The notes: generated from the letters alone by a model not told the origin. Shown: positions 42,200 to 53,959, counted from the stretch's first letter. The stretch: DNA of 64,000 nucleotides from Ophiura sarsii (GCA_035610835.1 CM069447.1:57171048-57235047); one strand, 5' to 3'. Numbers and translations are program-made.

Positions 42200-44130
42200 T
42201 ACTTTAATCAGCCAACTATGTAACCTCGGGCCATTATTTCTTCGAAAAAGTGCCACGCCAGCTTACAACAGACGGACTGCACCGTGGCCATTTGTGGCAC
42301 TGGGGGGTGGTTAGGGTTAACAAAAAGTAGTTGGTAATGCCCCCCCACCCCATCCAAATTTGAGAGTCGAGATCCTAGTTACGCCATTGGTTATGAATGT
42401 ATTTGGAATTGTTTGTTAATTTTGCAAACCACCAATTATTAGTTTCATTATAGTTATTTAAACAATAACCACATATTTTAAATTATATTCACTGTTCTAC
42501 TGGTACTATCAACAAATATGCATCTCAGAAACATGCACTAGTACAACGCACTCAACTGCGCACATGAATTGCTTCAGTGCATTCATGGCTTGTACACGCA
42601 AAACACATGCGCAAATTGATAGAGAATTGTTTGCTTCTATCGATTATAGGTTGATAATTGGCATCTTGGAAATCCCCACAATATGTAAGAGCAACAAATT
42701 AAAAAGTCCCATTTTATAAATTATAATTATGCTTTTAATACACTGTAGGCCACAAAAATAAGAGGTTTGTTTGATATATAAAGTTGGATGGATTGAGCAT
42801 TCGAGCTATGAGTTTTAAAAAAATATTGTGCGAGACAAAGTAAAGCACAATATAAAACTCATAGCGAGACCAATATATTTGTGTACCATGGGAAAAAAAT
42901 CCATCCAATTTTATCATTATTATGGATGTGTTGAGAATCTAACTTGGAAAAAAAAATTGGGAAAAAAAGAAGAAAATTATGTTTTGAATGAAATGTATGT
43001 TTTGAATGAAATTTTTATCAGAAGCTGCCAAATACATTAGATATAGATAAAAACAACTTTCCCTAGATTTTATTTATACCCATATCATCTCTTATAAACA
43101 CCAAGGAGGTGCAAATTCAAGATTCTAGCAAAAACCGGACATCAGCCCTCAAATTAAGAAATGAAAAGGGCATGGCAATTTCAGGCAATTTGAAAGGGGC
43201 ACAAGGCAATTATCTACTTTTCAATGGAGTAAAATCAGCCAGAAATTGAGGGAATCAAGGCAACTAGGTGGGGCACCGACGGCAGTTAGCTGCCGGACAT
43301 CAAACATGAGTTTAGTTAGCATTACATTTATGAGCGAGTGCTTACTACTGTGCTAAGATTTATCTTTGACTAAAGTGGGAACATCAGCGTAGAAAATTCA
43401 AATTCAGTCCTTAACATCTACGCACATGTTAGCATCGGACCGCTGAGCTCCAGAGTCAACTATTGAAACTAAGCATCATCTACTATAGCGGATATTAGTT
43501 CTGAATCAAAGCTCTCTGTTTTCTGATTAAAATTAATCAAACCTTTGCTTCAGATATCATGTTTAATATTCCAATAATATGTATTGCCTTAGTTTAATAC
43601 CGGTTTCTATTTCCAAAAACCGGCTTAGATTTTGATTGCCCTATTCCCACTACGGTAAAGAAATGACAGATGCTGGCTGTCTACTACTAGTGTCTAGGCC
43701 AGTGTTTAAAATGTACCGGTAAATTATAAATCGCGGTTAATTACGTTAATTAGCGGTTAAATTGGTAAATTATGATGAAAAGTCATAGTATGATTTTCGA
43801 TTTACTGACAAGTTTGTCATCGTTATACCCATGGCCATGTATTAAATTATGAACAGGTAAATGTTTTCTTCTTCTTTTTTGGCTTTAGACATGCAATTTA
43901 AGCCTTAGGTTCAATCAGTTTTACTGTTTATAAATAAATCAACAACTGACACTGGTGGGTGTTCTTATTTTGTTATCAACTTTTTCATTCCAAACAACGA
44001 CCTCTTTCAAAAGTCGCACTTTAGGTTATCACTATATTAGCCTGTAATCTGTATGAACATGCAGTACTGTGAACATGTAACCTCCATAGCCATTTACATA
44101 TGTTACTCAAAGTCTTTTCTTAATAAAAAA
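42200..44130. other. Noncoding stretch, no gene seen
   Basis: AT-rich with no recognisable exons. GGTTAGGGTTAAC occurs at 42309. A possible RNA-level or regulatory role cannot be judged from sequence alone. Confidence 0.55.
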
Positions 44131-44196
44131 AGGTTTCCGGACTTTTAGGAAGTCACTTTTCGAATTTTGTGAGTGCTGTAATTATTGAACTATGAC

Positions 44197-45403
44197 TGTT
44201 ACAGCACCTGTGTATACCATTAAATAGTGATAGCGCCATCACTTATGTAATGAATGACTACAGAATAGAGGGCTCACTATTAGTGACTGTATATTAATGA
44301 GACTCACTATTAATAACTGAATATTGATGAGACTGTTGCATGATGGGACTGAATATTAATGAGACTGATTGCATCATGGGAAAGACTCTCTGTAAGCTGG
44401 GCGGCCATCTTGACAACATGGTTGGCATTTACGTTAGCTGAAATGGCTGAAAATACCATCATGGAGCCATGTGTGCAGGGCCACACTGAAGTGGTAATGT
44501 GTAACTGAATGTTACTCCATCATCTTGTGTACTGTGCCGGTAAGGTACCTTAATATTTGATTTAGAAACTGTCGCCGACAAACTGGTCAAGCTGTACCGG
44601 TAATCTAAATGGTGACCCATTGACACGTCATCCTGCAAGCAGCAGCGATGATGAAATATTATCTATAATATAAGTTGGAACTGTAGCTGTCCTGTCGTCA
44701 TACGTCTGTCCCTGTCCCCTGTCCCTTCTACGCAAAGAATAGCGTTGGTTGTGTTTATGCAGCAGTTGCAAAGAATAAGAACTCTCAACTCTTCCCGGCG
44801 TCTACGCATCGAGAAAGGTTCTCAATAACCTATGCATCAATTCAATGGCATGCCACGGCCAGATGTTCGCCATACTCGCATGCTAGCAACAATTGAGGAC
44901 CCTAGATCTAAAAGGGGGTTAAGTCACATTGAGAAAAATGGCAAAAACTGGGTTTCATTGTGTCCATGTGTAGACTTGACCCACTCGGGTTGTACCTCAC
45001 GTGGACTCTTACATAGCTTTACCACATGACTTAACTGTAACATTTGAACAGAGGGTGCAGAGATCCTCCTTGTAGCAGAAACTGATACTAACTACAATTT
45101 CACAAGATTGTGACTTAACCCCCTTTTAGATCTAGGGTCCTCAATTATTAACCAGAGCTCTGGGGGGGGGGGGGGGGGGGGGGGGTAATTTGTACTATAT
45201 CCTTGCAATTGCATTATTATTTATATGTGTGATATTTTGTTAAACATGTTATATAAACCACTTGATGTGCTTGCTAAGGCAATAAACTGATTTAATCTCG
45301 CAATAGATTGAGATTATGGAAACTACGTTGATTTGATATGCATCTTGATATTTAGTCTGTCATCTTGACGTTTGTTATGGCTTTCTGAGTCGTGGTTATA
45401 ACA
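44197..45403 (+). repeat. 5' LTR of element 2, with MITE insertion
   Basis: It is 1,207 bp, longer than the 3' LTR by 363 bp. About 252 bp of that is the MITE at 44895-45142 with its duplication. About 100 bp more is kept here but deleted from the 3' LTR between two GATAT words. A G run lies at 45164-45185. Confidence 0.93.
44895..45142. mobile_element. 248-bp MITE inside the 5' LTR
   Basis: The ends GAGGACCCTAGATCTAAAAG and its complement continue as a perfect inverted repeat for about 34 bp, through GGGGGTTAAGTCACA. The empty site is preserved in the 3' LTR (GCAACAATTATTAACC), so the insertion is proven and AATT is the duplicated target (or AT, since AATT is palindromic). The family is not recognised. 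Confidence 0.92.
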
Positions 45404-45406
45404 AAT

Positions 45407-45426
45407 TGGGGGCTCGTGTCCGAGAG
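45407..45426 (+). other. Primer binding site of element 2
   Basis: TGGGGGCTCGTGTCCGAGAG begins three bases after the LTR. The first ten bases equal the tRNA-Pro-type site of element 1; the rest differ by an inserted base or reflect another tRNA. Confidence 0.7.
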
Positions 45427-45727
45427 ATTCTCAATTATCAAAATAACTTTGAGAACCGAATTTGAAACTCGCAACCTCTCGCAAGTGTGTTTATATAAAT
45501 GTGAAAACAATATTGTGTTTAACATTGACTTTGATATAATGTACTGTTATGTAATAACAATGTGCCCATTGCTTAAGTAGGTAAGGCCTATTTGTAATAG
45601 GCCTCCAACTGGTTAACCATACAATTTACAGTCAACTTATACAATTTACAAAATGGAGACCTATGGCATGCAATGATATTGTAATATTCATTCAGTGGTG
45701 TGTGTTCAAGTGAAAAAGGTAAACAAA

Positions 45728-46832
45728 ATGTCGTTCAATCCAGAGAGTTTCATGGAAAGTGGTGAGTTTGAACAATTTGATTAATTCAAGAAAGCCTGGT
45801 TGCAAGTTCTTGCGGAACATGTAGGCATCAAAATCAAACCTGGTGAAAGAAAACAGGTGTTCAAGAATAAATTGATTGAATATTTTGTGATGTCAAAGAA
45901 ATTTGATGTATCAATTTTGAACAAGAAAGTTGAGGTGGAAGAAACACCAACAAGTGAATTTGAAATGAAACTTCAAATCACATTGAAACAAATGGAATTT
46001 GAACATGACTTGAAATTGAAGGAGATGGAAACTGAGAAAGACCTTCAAATGAAACACATGGAATTGAAAATCAAAGATTTGGAAAACAAGTTCAAGCAGG
46101 AAAGCAAAAAGGTAGTGTTTGATGTTACTAGATATACGAAACTGGTACCAGAATTCAGAGAAGTTGAAGTTGATCAGTTTTTTCAACACTTTGAGAAAAC
46201 GGCAATGTTGCATTCTTGGCCAGAAGATCATTGGGCAATTTTGGTTCAACATAAATTCATTGGTAAAGCTCGTGATATATATGCTAGCTTCAGTCTTGAT
46301 CAATGCAATAATTATGGATGTGAAGCATCACATTCTGAAGGGTTACCAATTTGTTCCTGAGTTTTATAGACACAAATTTAGGGATGAAAGAAAATCTGGT
46401 GAATCTCAAACACATGTGGAATTTGCAAGAAAACAAGAACAATTGTTCGATCAGTGGGTCATGGCCAAAGAAATTGGTAACAGTTATGACAAGCTGAGAC
46501 AGCTTGTTTTGATTGAACAATTTAGGAACTGTGTTCAGGGAGACATTAAAACATATTTGGAAGAAAATAAAGTTGTTAATATTCATGACGCAGCTACAAA
46601 AGCAGACGAGTACTACATGAACCATAAATGGAAATTGACGGGACAAAAACAAAATCAATATAGGCCAGGTTCAGGGAAATTTCACTCAAACAGTGAAAAT
46701 GGCCAGAAGAATAACACTGGGGAAGACAAAAACACTGACCAGGATTATTCTGGTAGGCCAGTGTTTAAATGTTACAAGTGTGGAAAGCCTGGTCATAAAA
46801 AAGCTGACTGTAAAGTTAGTGATACTCTGTAA
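45728..46832 (+). pseudogene. gag of Gmr1-like element 2, SCAN-like capsid and zinc knuckle
   Basis: Starting at ATG 45728 (MSFNPESFMESGEFEQF), a stop at 45782 and a frameshift near 46310 break an otherwise long frame. A coiled-coil stretch (EMKLQITLKQMEFEHDLKLK) precedes a capsid region with VPEFREVEVDQFFQHFEK. After the shift, YRHKFRDERKSGESQTHVEF, KLRQLVLIEQFRNCVQGDI and AATKADEYYM resemble the vertebrate SCAN domain, which is thought to derive from Gmr1-like Gag. The end has a CCHC zinc knuckle, CYKCGKPGHKKADC (about 46770-46815), for genome RNA binding. There is one frameshift and one stop only, so decay is modest here. Confidence 0.88.
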
Positions 46833-46986
46833 AAGGAAGTCGGCTGTGCCACGAAATTGGGTAAACAATGTGATAATGTTGTGGGAGGGTAAAACCTTCA
46901 AGAACTGAATTTAAAAATCACACTGATGAAGTCAGTGGGAAATTCAGATCATTTCTCAGTGAGGGCATAGTGTTTTGGGTACGAAG

Positions 46987-48060
46987 CATGGGGAAGTCCC
47001 ATTAAAGGGATACATGTTCGGGACAGAGTATGATATTGGATACGAATCATGGGGAAGTCCCAATCAAAATTGTGAGGGATACATGTTCGGGATAGAGTAC
47101 AATGTATATGATATTGGAGCCTTGGAGGGGATCCTAAAATTTGATGAATAAAGTGCCACAGGAAACCATGTGCTTGTAATAAGGTATTGATATGGAAGTG
47201 GTGACGGTTCCCTTTCATAGAGTCACAATAAAGTCGGGTTTGGTGTCAGGGTCACTTGTTCTAGGTAGGTGTTCGGAAAGAACTTCCTATTAAAGGGGTT
47301 GACATACTTTTGGGGAATAATTTAGCAGGCGATAGGGTAGTGCCTGTGGAGCCAATTGTATCTGACAAACCTTGCTTTGAAGATAAAGCAATTTTTCAAT
47401 GATGTTATATTCCCATCATGTGCGGGTACTCGTGCGATAAGTAGAATAGCCCATGTTGATCAATGGACTGATTCTACACGTGGCACTGATGAGGAAGTTA
47501 AAATGGGGAAGGTCCCATATTGGATGACGATCCAAGGATAACAAAGTACATGTAATCGTGAAGAGTGTGCACCTCTAGAAATGAATACATGTACAATTTT
47601 GAAAATACATTTTCACCAAAGGGTTAAAAAATGAAGCACTGGGTGAGAATGGGGTAAATCAGGATAGTCGGGATGTGATAACGCGCGTAGAGCTGATAAA
47701 ACAGCAACATTCTGACCTTGACTTAGTGAGGACTGCCGAAAGAGCAGTGAACACTGAAAGAAATGCACAGTGAAGCTGTGTGTTTTATCATCAAAATTGA
47801 GTATTGATGAGGAAATGGAGACCACCAAAATCAAAGGTCGGGGAGGATTGGTGGGTATTTCATTAAATAGTGGTACCTAGAGTGTACCAGTCTGAGGTCT
47901 TAAAAATCAGTAAATTTGGGATCAAGGGATACACTTTGTATTATTTGCACCATCTAATGTTGGGTTGCAAGAATATAAAGTGTATGGGATCAAGGGATAC
48001 ACTTTGTATTATTTGCACCATCTAATGTTGGGTTGCAAGAATATATTGTGTCCAAATTTA
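46987..48060 (+). other. Rearranged internal region of element 2 with local duplications
   Basis: GGGGAAGTCCCA...GGGATACATGTTCGGGA is duplicated at about 46989-47025 and 47051-47095. A longer duplicate, GGGATCAAGGGATACACTTT onward, lies at 47920-47985 and 47988-48045. Protease and the integrase core should be in this interval, but I cannot recognise them. Confidence 0.6.
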
Positions 48061-48099
48061 ATTTAAGATAAGACTAAACAGAGACTTAAATATAGCATG

Positions 48100-48360
48100 G
48101 CAAAACCTGAGACAGGGTCAATATAGAAATTTAAGTATGTTATGACAAACATGAAAAAACAAAACAATTTAGTCCTGGTGATAAAGTACTTACAAGTGTT
48201 GTTTCCAATTCTGGGTAATCCTTTGCAGGCTAGGTTTTCAGGACCATAGTAAGTCAAGGGAGGGAGACCTAAATTATGTGGTGAAAACCTCAGAACGTAG
48301 GAAAAAGACACAGTTTTATGTCATGTTATGCTCAAGAAATATGTAGAGAGAGAAAACTCT
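48100..48360 (+). pseudogene. Integrase C-terminal (GPY/F) remnant of element 2
   Basis: Broken frames encode LPILGNPLQARFSGP or its near equivalents, then NYVVKTSERRKKTQF and MLKKYVERE. These match the GPY/F module (ARFxGPY...YxVxT...RxxxxxHVNxLKxY). It lies upstream of the RNase H remnant. Confidence 0.7.
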
Positions 48361-48514
48361 CTAGAAGGTAAACCTGTGTGTGTGTGTCAATGCCAATACC
48401 TGATAAAATTACCGTTTTGACACCACGGAAAGTGTATTTGGGTTTGGGAAATGTGAAAGTTCATGTGAACCAAGTACACATAGTACAGTATTTTGAATGA
48501 CAATATTGTAAAGA

Positions 48515-48952
48515 CATTCATTTGGACTGAGGAATGTGAAACTTGTTTCAGAAAGTCAAATCACTTCTGATTAGTTCACCTGTGTAGTTCAAGTTGGCTG
48601 TGGATATGTGGGATGTGGTGCGATGCTGTTTCAGGAAGGTCCCGATGGAATAGACCATCCTGTGTGTTTTAACTCGATGAAATTTAATGATCACCAAAAG
48701 AATTACAGCACGATTGAGAAAGAATGTCTTGGAATTATTCTTGCTGTTCAGCATTTTTGACATATATATCACAGCAGCCACATTCACATTCCTCGTATTC
48801 ACAGATCACAACCCACTCACATTCCTGCACAAATGAGGAACAAAAACAGATGAATCATGAGATGGTCAATTTACCTTCAGGAATTTGATTTGCAAATTCA
48901 ACATATTGCTGGGAAAAATAATATTATTCCCGATGCGTTATCTAGAGTGTAA
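48515..48952 (+). pseudogene. RT-connection and RNase H remnant of element 2
   Basis: FIWTEECETCF (about 48520) is the connection motif after RT. Next, VGCGAMLFQEGPDGIDHPVC, KFNDHQKNYSTIEKECLGII, FTDHNPLTFLHK and HIAGKNNIIPDALSRV (stop at 48950-48952) mark RNase H. Several stops and shifts occur. The 445 bp to the 3' LTR are noncoding. Confidence 0.85.
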
Positions 48953-49380
48953 GCAATGTTGTTTGTGTGATAACTACAGAGTTTTGGAAAAACAAAAATG
49001 TTACGTGTAGTTGTATTTTGACCATTGTATAGGCTATGGTACTATTATAGGCTATACAGTGTACTGAAGGTGTTAAAATGATATTTTTAACACTGTTGAA
49101 ATCATATTTGTTCAAAAATATGATAATGGAAATTTGTTGAAAAGTTTTAAAAAATTTCAACAATTGGGATTTTGAAAAAACACACATTATGTTGTGTAGT
49201 GATGATGTACATGAGGTTTAAAACCAAGAAAGGTCTTTAAAAGGGATGTGTACAACTTATTATACAGATTTGTTAAATGGTATTTTTTCATGAACCATAA
49301 CGGTTATTTAATCATAACGTTATTGAATGATTATGTAATGTGCTGTTCTATGTATACAAAGAAGCTTTCCATATATGGAA

Positions 49381-49397
49381 AACTTTAAGGGGGAGGG
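49381..49397 (+). other. Polypurine tract of element 2
   Basis: AACTTTAAGGGGGAGGG lies immediately before the 3' LTR start TGTTACAG. Confidence 0.8.
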
Positions 49398-50241
49398 TGT
49401 TACAGCACCTGTGTATACCATTAAATAGTGATAGCGCCATCACTTATGTAATGAATGACTACAGAATAGAGGGCTCACTATTAGTGACTGTATATTAATG
49501 AGACTCACTATTAATAACTGAATATTGATGAGACTGTTGCATGATGGGACTGAATATTAATGAGACTGATTGCATCATGGGAAAGACTCTCTGTAAGCTG
49601 GGCGGCCATCTTGACAACATGGTTGGCATTTACGTTAGCTGAAATGGCTGAAAATACCATCATGGAGCCATGTGTGCAGGGCCACACTGAAGTGGTAATG
49701 TGTAACTGAATGTTACTCCATCATCTTGTGTACTGTGCCGGTAAGGTACCTTAATATTTGATTTAGAAACTGTCGCCGACAAACTGGTCAAGCTGTACCG
49801 GTAATCTAAATGGTGACCCATTGACACGTCATCCTGCAAGCAGCAGCGATGATGAAATATTATCTATAATATAAGTTGGAACTGTAGCTGTCCTGTCGTC
49901 ATACGTCTGTCCCTGTCCCCTGTCCCTTCTACGCAAAGAATAGCGTTGGTTGTGTTTATGCAGCAGTTGCAAAGAATAAGAACTCTCAACTCTTCCCGGC
50001 GTCTACGCATCGAGAAAGGTTCTCAATAACCTACGCATCAATTCAATGGCATGCCATGGCCAGATGTTCGCCATACTCGCATGCTAGCAACAATTATTAA
50101 CCAGAGCTCTGGGGGGGGGGGGGGGTAATTTGTACTATATCCTTGCAATTGCATTATTATTTATATGTGTGATATATGCATCTTGATATTTAGTCTGTCA
50201 TCTTGACGTTTGTTATGGCTTTCTGAGTCGTGGTCGTAACA
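49398..50241 (+). repeat. 3' LTR of element 2
   Basis: 844 bp. It retains the empty site for the MITE found in the 5' LTR and lacks about 100 bp between GATAT repeats. Apart from this, only a few substitutions separate the two LTRs (for example TGCCACGG against TGCCATGG), pointing to a fairly recent insertion despite the internal deletions. Confidence 0.93.
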
Positions 50242-50465
50242 ATGACTCAAATGTATATATAAGTATATATTTTCAGAAAGGAAATGGGTCAGAGAATCCA
50301 CATTTTGGGACAATTTTGACCAAAAATGTTGATTTTATGAGAAAATCTCACCACTTTTTTGACTGGCTTTTTTGACCCAGTCAAAAATTCAACAAAGCTA
50401 AAACTAAAATAATTTTAAGTAAAAAATCCCAAATTGCTAGATTATAATGTAAAGACACTAACTTA

Positions 50466-50975
50466 GGGCGTGTTCTCACTGTGCGAATGTGGACTCATAT
50501 ACCTAGGTGCGAGTCTACATGCATAGTGATGTTGCGTTCCCATTGTAGGAAAAAAATACATCAAAATACCGATGTGGTATCGAGTCCACTTACCCGGATG
50601 TTACTTGTTTACAAGTTTAAGCGAGTGCGCCGTGCATACTTACTGCGTAAATACCACGCGTGCATGACATTTGGCCGCGTGAAATTGCATTTTGAAGCGC
50701 GCGACGGATGACGGCGCAGTCTAACGCAGCGCAACATGCTTGTAATTGTGGAACAAGTGGTACGAGTCCACATACGATAAGTAAAACGCGTTCTCACTAA
50801 CAATTTTGATACCACGTCCTAGGTGCGAGACTACCTGTTCGAGTAGGTTTCGACCCTACATCGTGGATGTAGGGTCGAACCCCCTTATTGCGCGTTCCCA
50901 CTAGACTTGGAAGTAGGTTCGATGTAGCATCGAGTCCACGTCCTGGTATCAAACAGCCACAGTGGGAACGCGCCC
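50466..50975. mobile_element. Harbinger-type MITE, TTA target duplication
   Basis: Inverted ends GGGCGTGTTCTCACTGTG and (complement) GGGCGCGTTCCCACTGTG bracket 510 bp. TTA is duplicated outside (50463-50465 and 50976-50978), as for PIF/Harbinger. Internal palindrome GACCCTACATCGTGGATGTAGGGTC lies near 50851-50875. No transposase. Confidence 0.85.
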
Positions 50976-51416
50976 TTAGGGACACAATTTTTTTTAACCT
51001 AATTTAATATTTTTTGAAATATTGACAAAAAAATGGGAAAAAAATGAAGAAAAATCACTGTTTTGGCGCTTTTTGGTCAAAATTTCAAAAAATATTAGAT
51101 TAGGTTTTTAAAAAAAATTGTCCCCAAGTAAGTGTCTGAACATATTAATCTAGAAATTTGGGAATTTTTTACTCAAAATTAGCTTTGTTGAACTTTTTTT
51201 GGGCAATGAACTTTTTTGGGTCAAAAAAGTGATTTTTTGTGTGTGATTTTCTCAAAAGTAAACATTTTTGGTCAAAATTGAATTTTCTGATCCATTTTCT
51301 TTCTAAAAAGGTTGACTATTATGCATTTGATTAATAGTTCAATAATTACAGCACTCTGACTCACAAAATTCAAAAAAATCAAGCCAAAAACTTCCTTGAG
51401 TCCCCCCTTAACCACA

Positions 51417-51436
51417 TTTGGTTAGGGTTAGGGTTA
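51417..51436 (+). repeat. Short interstitial telomere-like repeat
   Basis: GGTTAGGGTTAGGGTTAGAT. It lies just beyond the right arm of the foldback element. Confidence 0.85.
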
Positions 51437-51439
51437 GAT

Positions 51440-52030
51440 AGATGCACTTTGATATTAAGTAAAGAATAACTTGGGTATGACTTTATGAAGGCACACTGTA
51501 CCATATATTTTGTTCAAAAAATAAATGATTAACTGAATAGTATATTAATTAAACATGCAATACAAACAATTTATTTACAAGTTTCTAAATCTGAGATTTT
51601 CAGGAAATGCCTAACTTAAAATGTGACTCCTATCATATTTCAACATTAGAATTTGAGATGCTTCGATGCGAAAAGGTATTTTGTTAAACAGCGCCCTCAC
51701 AGGGCTATTTTCACTATAAATGTCATTTTCAGGAAAACGAAACATCGTCATGCGATACAAGTTGCATAAGATTATTCCATGGCCCCACAAACATGGGTAT
51801 TGCCACCCAAATCAAATTGATTGGACCAAAAATGATTGATTTATGATCAAAATAATGTTTTTCCAAAATGGCCAACTTTTTGTGGTTTTTTGGCTGGGGC
51901 ACCCTGGATTTTGCATTTTTTTTCAATTAAAAAAAAAAAAAATGTTGTCGGTAAATAGAAAGTTATCAACAAATCATGTAGCAAGCATGATCTGAAACTA
52001 TGACCCTCTATAGCCCACTCCTACTTAGGG
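51440..52030. other. Noncoding stretch, no gene seen
   Basis: AT-rich, without recognised features. Confidence 0.55.
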
Positions 52031-52033
52031 ATC

Positions 52034-52522
52034 ACGTCAAAACTCGACCGCCCGTTGACCGCCGGTTACGGCCGGTTCCGCCCGGTTCTCACAAAACGTG
52101 TCGTCTGTTATAATATACACACATAATGAGGTCAAATAGTTACACTCTGGTGAACACGACCGGTTGAAAGTGCCTCGTCACACGCGTGAGCAATAAAAGT
52201 CTCAGTTGATAACCAGTACAATGCAGCTATTGATTTTCGCTGGGGTTGGCTTTTTCAATCTGTTTATAGCTCAATTAACTTTTTTAAATCAATACCGAAA
52301 GTCTATGAATGGTTATTTTTATAGAACGATTATAGAGAGAGCTATTATGACCGCAAAGTAACAGATTGATAGTGTAAATTGGTCCGGTTACAGCATTAAG
52401 TCAACCGGCAGTTGTTCAGTGTTGCATGCGTGAATATTCATATACCAGTAAAACATTTGACCTGAAAGAACCGGGCGGAACCGTACGTAACCGGCGGTCA
52501 ACGGGCGGTCGAGTTTTGACGT
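52034..52522. mobile_element. Element with ~56-bp GC-rich inverted ends
   Basis: The end ACGTCAAAACTCGACCGCCC continues for about 56 bp and returns inverted at the other end (52467-52522) with about two mismatches. The ends themselves hold GTTGACCGCCGGTTACG repeats. No convincing target duplication; superfamily unknown; no coding capacity. Confidence 0.85.
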
Positions 52523-52585
52523 CTCCCCTTACACAGCATCTCACACGTATATCACTTGGATTAGAACGATCTTTTTGTGTATAAT

Positions 52586-53060
52586 GCACTTATCAATTGC
52601 ATCACTGGCACCGGGGATAGCGGGGACTAGGGCCGGGACATACAAATTGCCGATGTGACGTCCCACGTACAGTCGTGTACGGTCCCCGCGGGGTGGGGCA
52701 TTATTTTGAGTACGTCTCCACACCCGAATCCCAGCCCCGTGGTCGGGACAAAGTGTACAATCCCAGCCAATGCCCCGGTTACTGTGACTGTCCGTGGGTT
52801 GCTTAATTTCTTTCTGCAACATAACGGGATGCATTTATAATTATGTGTTCCTTATTAGGCTTATATTCAGTCAAGCGCATCGCATCCCTAACATATTTAT
52901 AGTGACGCCCTGGGTGAACATTTGTGTACCCTTAAGATACGTCCCCCTACACGCCCCGGCTAGCGGGGGCACAGTTTGTACGTCTCCGTACACTTCCCGG
53001 CATAGTCGGGCACTGTTTTGTACACTTGTGTATAGTCCCCGCAATGTCCCGGGTCCTCCT
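52586..53060. repeat. GC-rich dispersed repeat, copy 1
   Basis: Starts ATGCACTTATCAATTGCA, as does 60795-60990, and continues with related CCGGGGATAGCGGGGAC and GTACGGTCCCCGC words. No open frame of note; borders uncertain. Confidence 0.6.
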
Positions 53061-53096
53061 CCATTGAAATAATGGCCCCAGGCCCGAGTATAATTG

Positions 53097-53245
53097 GCCC
53101 CCGTGGCGCACTGGTAGAGCGTTTGTCTCGCAACCGAAAGGTTGTGGGTTCGAACCCCGGTGGCGGCGCCACTCTTTTTGTCCGCGTTTTTGTCGTTGAA
53201 AAATAAATTCTTCAAAATGTGACTTAGGAGGTTAATAGGGTTAAC
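53097..53245 (+). mobile_element. tRNA-derived SINE, copy 4 (best preserved head)
   Basis: Positions 53097-53168 fold almost as a tRNA: acceptor GCCCCCG with TGGCGGC (one mismatch), D arm GCGCACTGGTAGAGCG, T arm GTGGGTTCGAACCCC. The anticodon arm has CTCGCAA as loop if one base is missing, which would read CGC (Ala), but the assignment is not firm. The body TTGTCGTTGAAAAATAAATT and tail GGTTAATAGGGTTAA match copy 3. A SINE head is therefore more likely than a working tRNA gene. Confidence 0.75.
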
Positions 53246-53249
53246 GGAT

Positions 53250-53710
53250 TTTTGTTGTTTTCTTTTTTTTTCTTCAAAATTTTCCATGTATGATATTATT
53301 AGTACTAAGGACAGTAAACCACCAGATCTATGGTGATTTTTACAAGAGAAATATTTAAGTGACAATCCATTACCGTTTATAAAATCCAACACGTTACGTC
53401 GTTACGGTATTTTCCCCGGTATTTTCAACACACTCAACCCTTGCCTTGTGGGAACACGTGCTCAAACAATTTACCCCAAACATCGATCGATTGCATGTTG
53501 CATCGTGATCGTGATGGTTGTTGAACGCGAAGTCAGCGCGGTCCAGGGTACTCAAGTGATTATTAGGCTAATGTAAGTCAATCGATTTGAAGTCGATTCA
53601 GGCGCCTGACACTGTATTGTTCGAATCGCCGAAAGCATAGACGGTCATGAATATACAATGAATAATCATATCAATGAATATACGTCATTTGTGAAGTCGA
53701 AAATGAAAAG
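53250..53710. other. Noncoding stretch, no gene seen
   Basis: No recognised feature. Confidence 0.5.
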
Positions 53711-53713
53711 TAC

Positions 53714-53950
53714 CAGACCATAGTGGACACGAACGGCCGTAATCTTTGAATCTCCGTTGATTTCAATGTTATGTCGGAGTGTTTTACCTAATTTCATACT
53801 GACACGACCTGAGTGATAATCAAACGGTCCCCGAACGATGCCCTGGCGCTGTTGAAGTCAGAAATATCATCGTTCCCTACAGTCCGAGCGTTCCCACATC
53901 GAATTTCACCTAGAATATTCGTCACACGAACCTATGTCCGCCATCGTCTG
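53714..53950. mobile_element. Diverged CAGACGATG-type MITE
   Basis: It begins CAGACCATAGTGGACACGAA and ends TATGTCCGCCATCGTCTG, the inverted ends of the 63295-63563 family. No target duplication is visible, and the interior differs. Confidence 0.65.
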
Positions 53951-53959
53951 AATATCGAA

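Larger units (their letters stand above)
44197..50241 (+). mobile_element. Complete Gmr1-like LTR retrotransposon 2
   Basis: Two LTRs (44197-45403 and 49398-50241) begin TGTTACAGCACC and end AACA. The 5-bp duplication ATGAC flanks the whole (44192-44196 and 50242-50246). Primer site at 45407 and purine tract at 49381 are in place. Coding order is gag, integrase tail, RNase H, with most of RT deleted; the integrase tail precedes RNase H, placing it with element 1 in the Gmr1-like order. It is inactive. Confidence 0.93.
44138..51410. mobile_element. Foldback (long inverted repeat) element, split by later insertions
   Basis: The left arm (about 44138-44196 plus 50247-50465 plus 50979-51040) is complementary to the right arm (about 51075-51410). 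Matching words include GTGCTGTAATTATTGAACTA with TAGTTCAATAATTACAGCAC, CATTTTTGGTCAAAATTG with CAATTTTGACCAAAAATG, and TAACCTAATTTAATATTTTT with its complement near 51085. The loop is only about 35 bp. An LTR element (44197-50241) sits in the left arm and a MITE (50466-50975) sits closer to the apex. The outer borders are approximate. The original element would be about 750 bp. Confidence 0.75.

Noticed and set aside
53097..53168. Functional tRNA gene
   Set aside because: The anticodon arm is irregular by one base, the acceptor has a mismatch, and a SINE body and tail shared with other copies follow directly.
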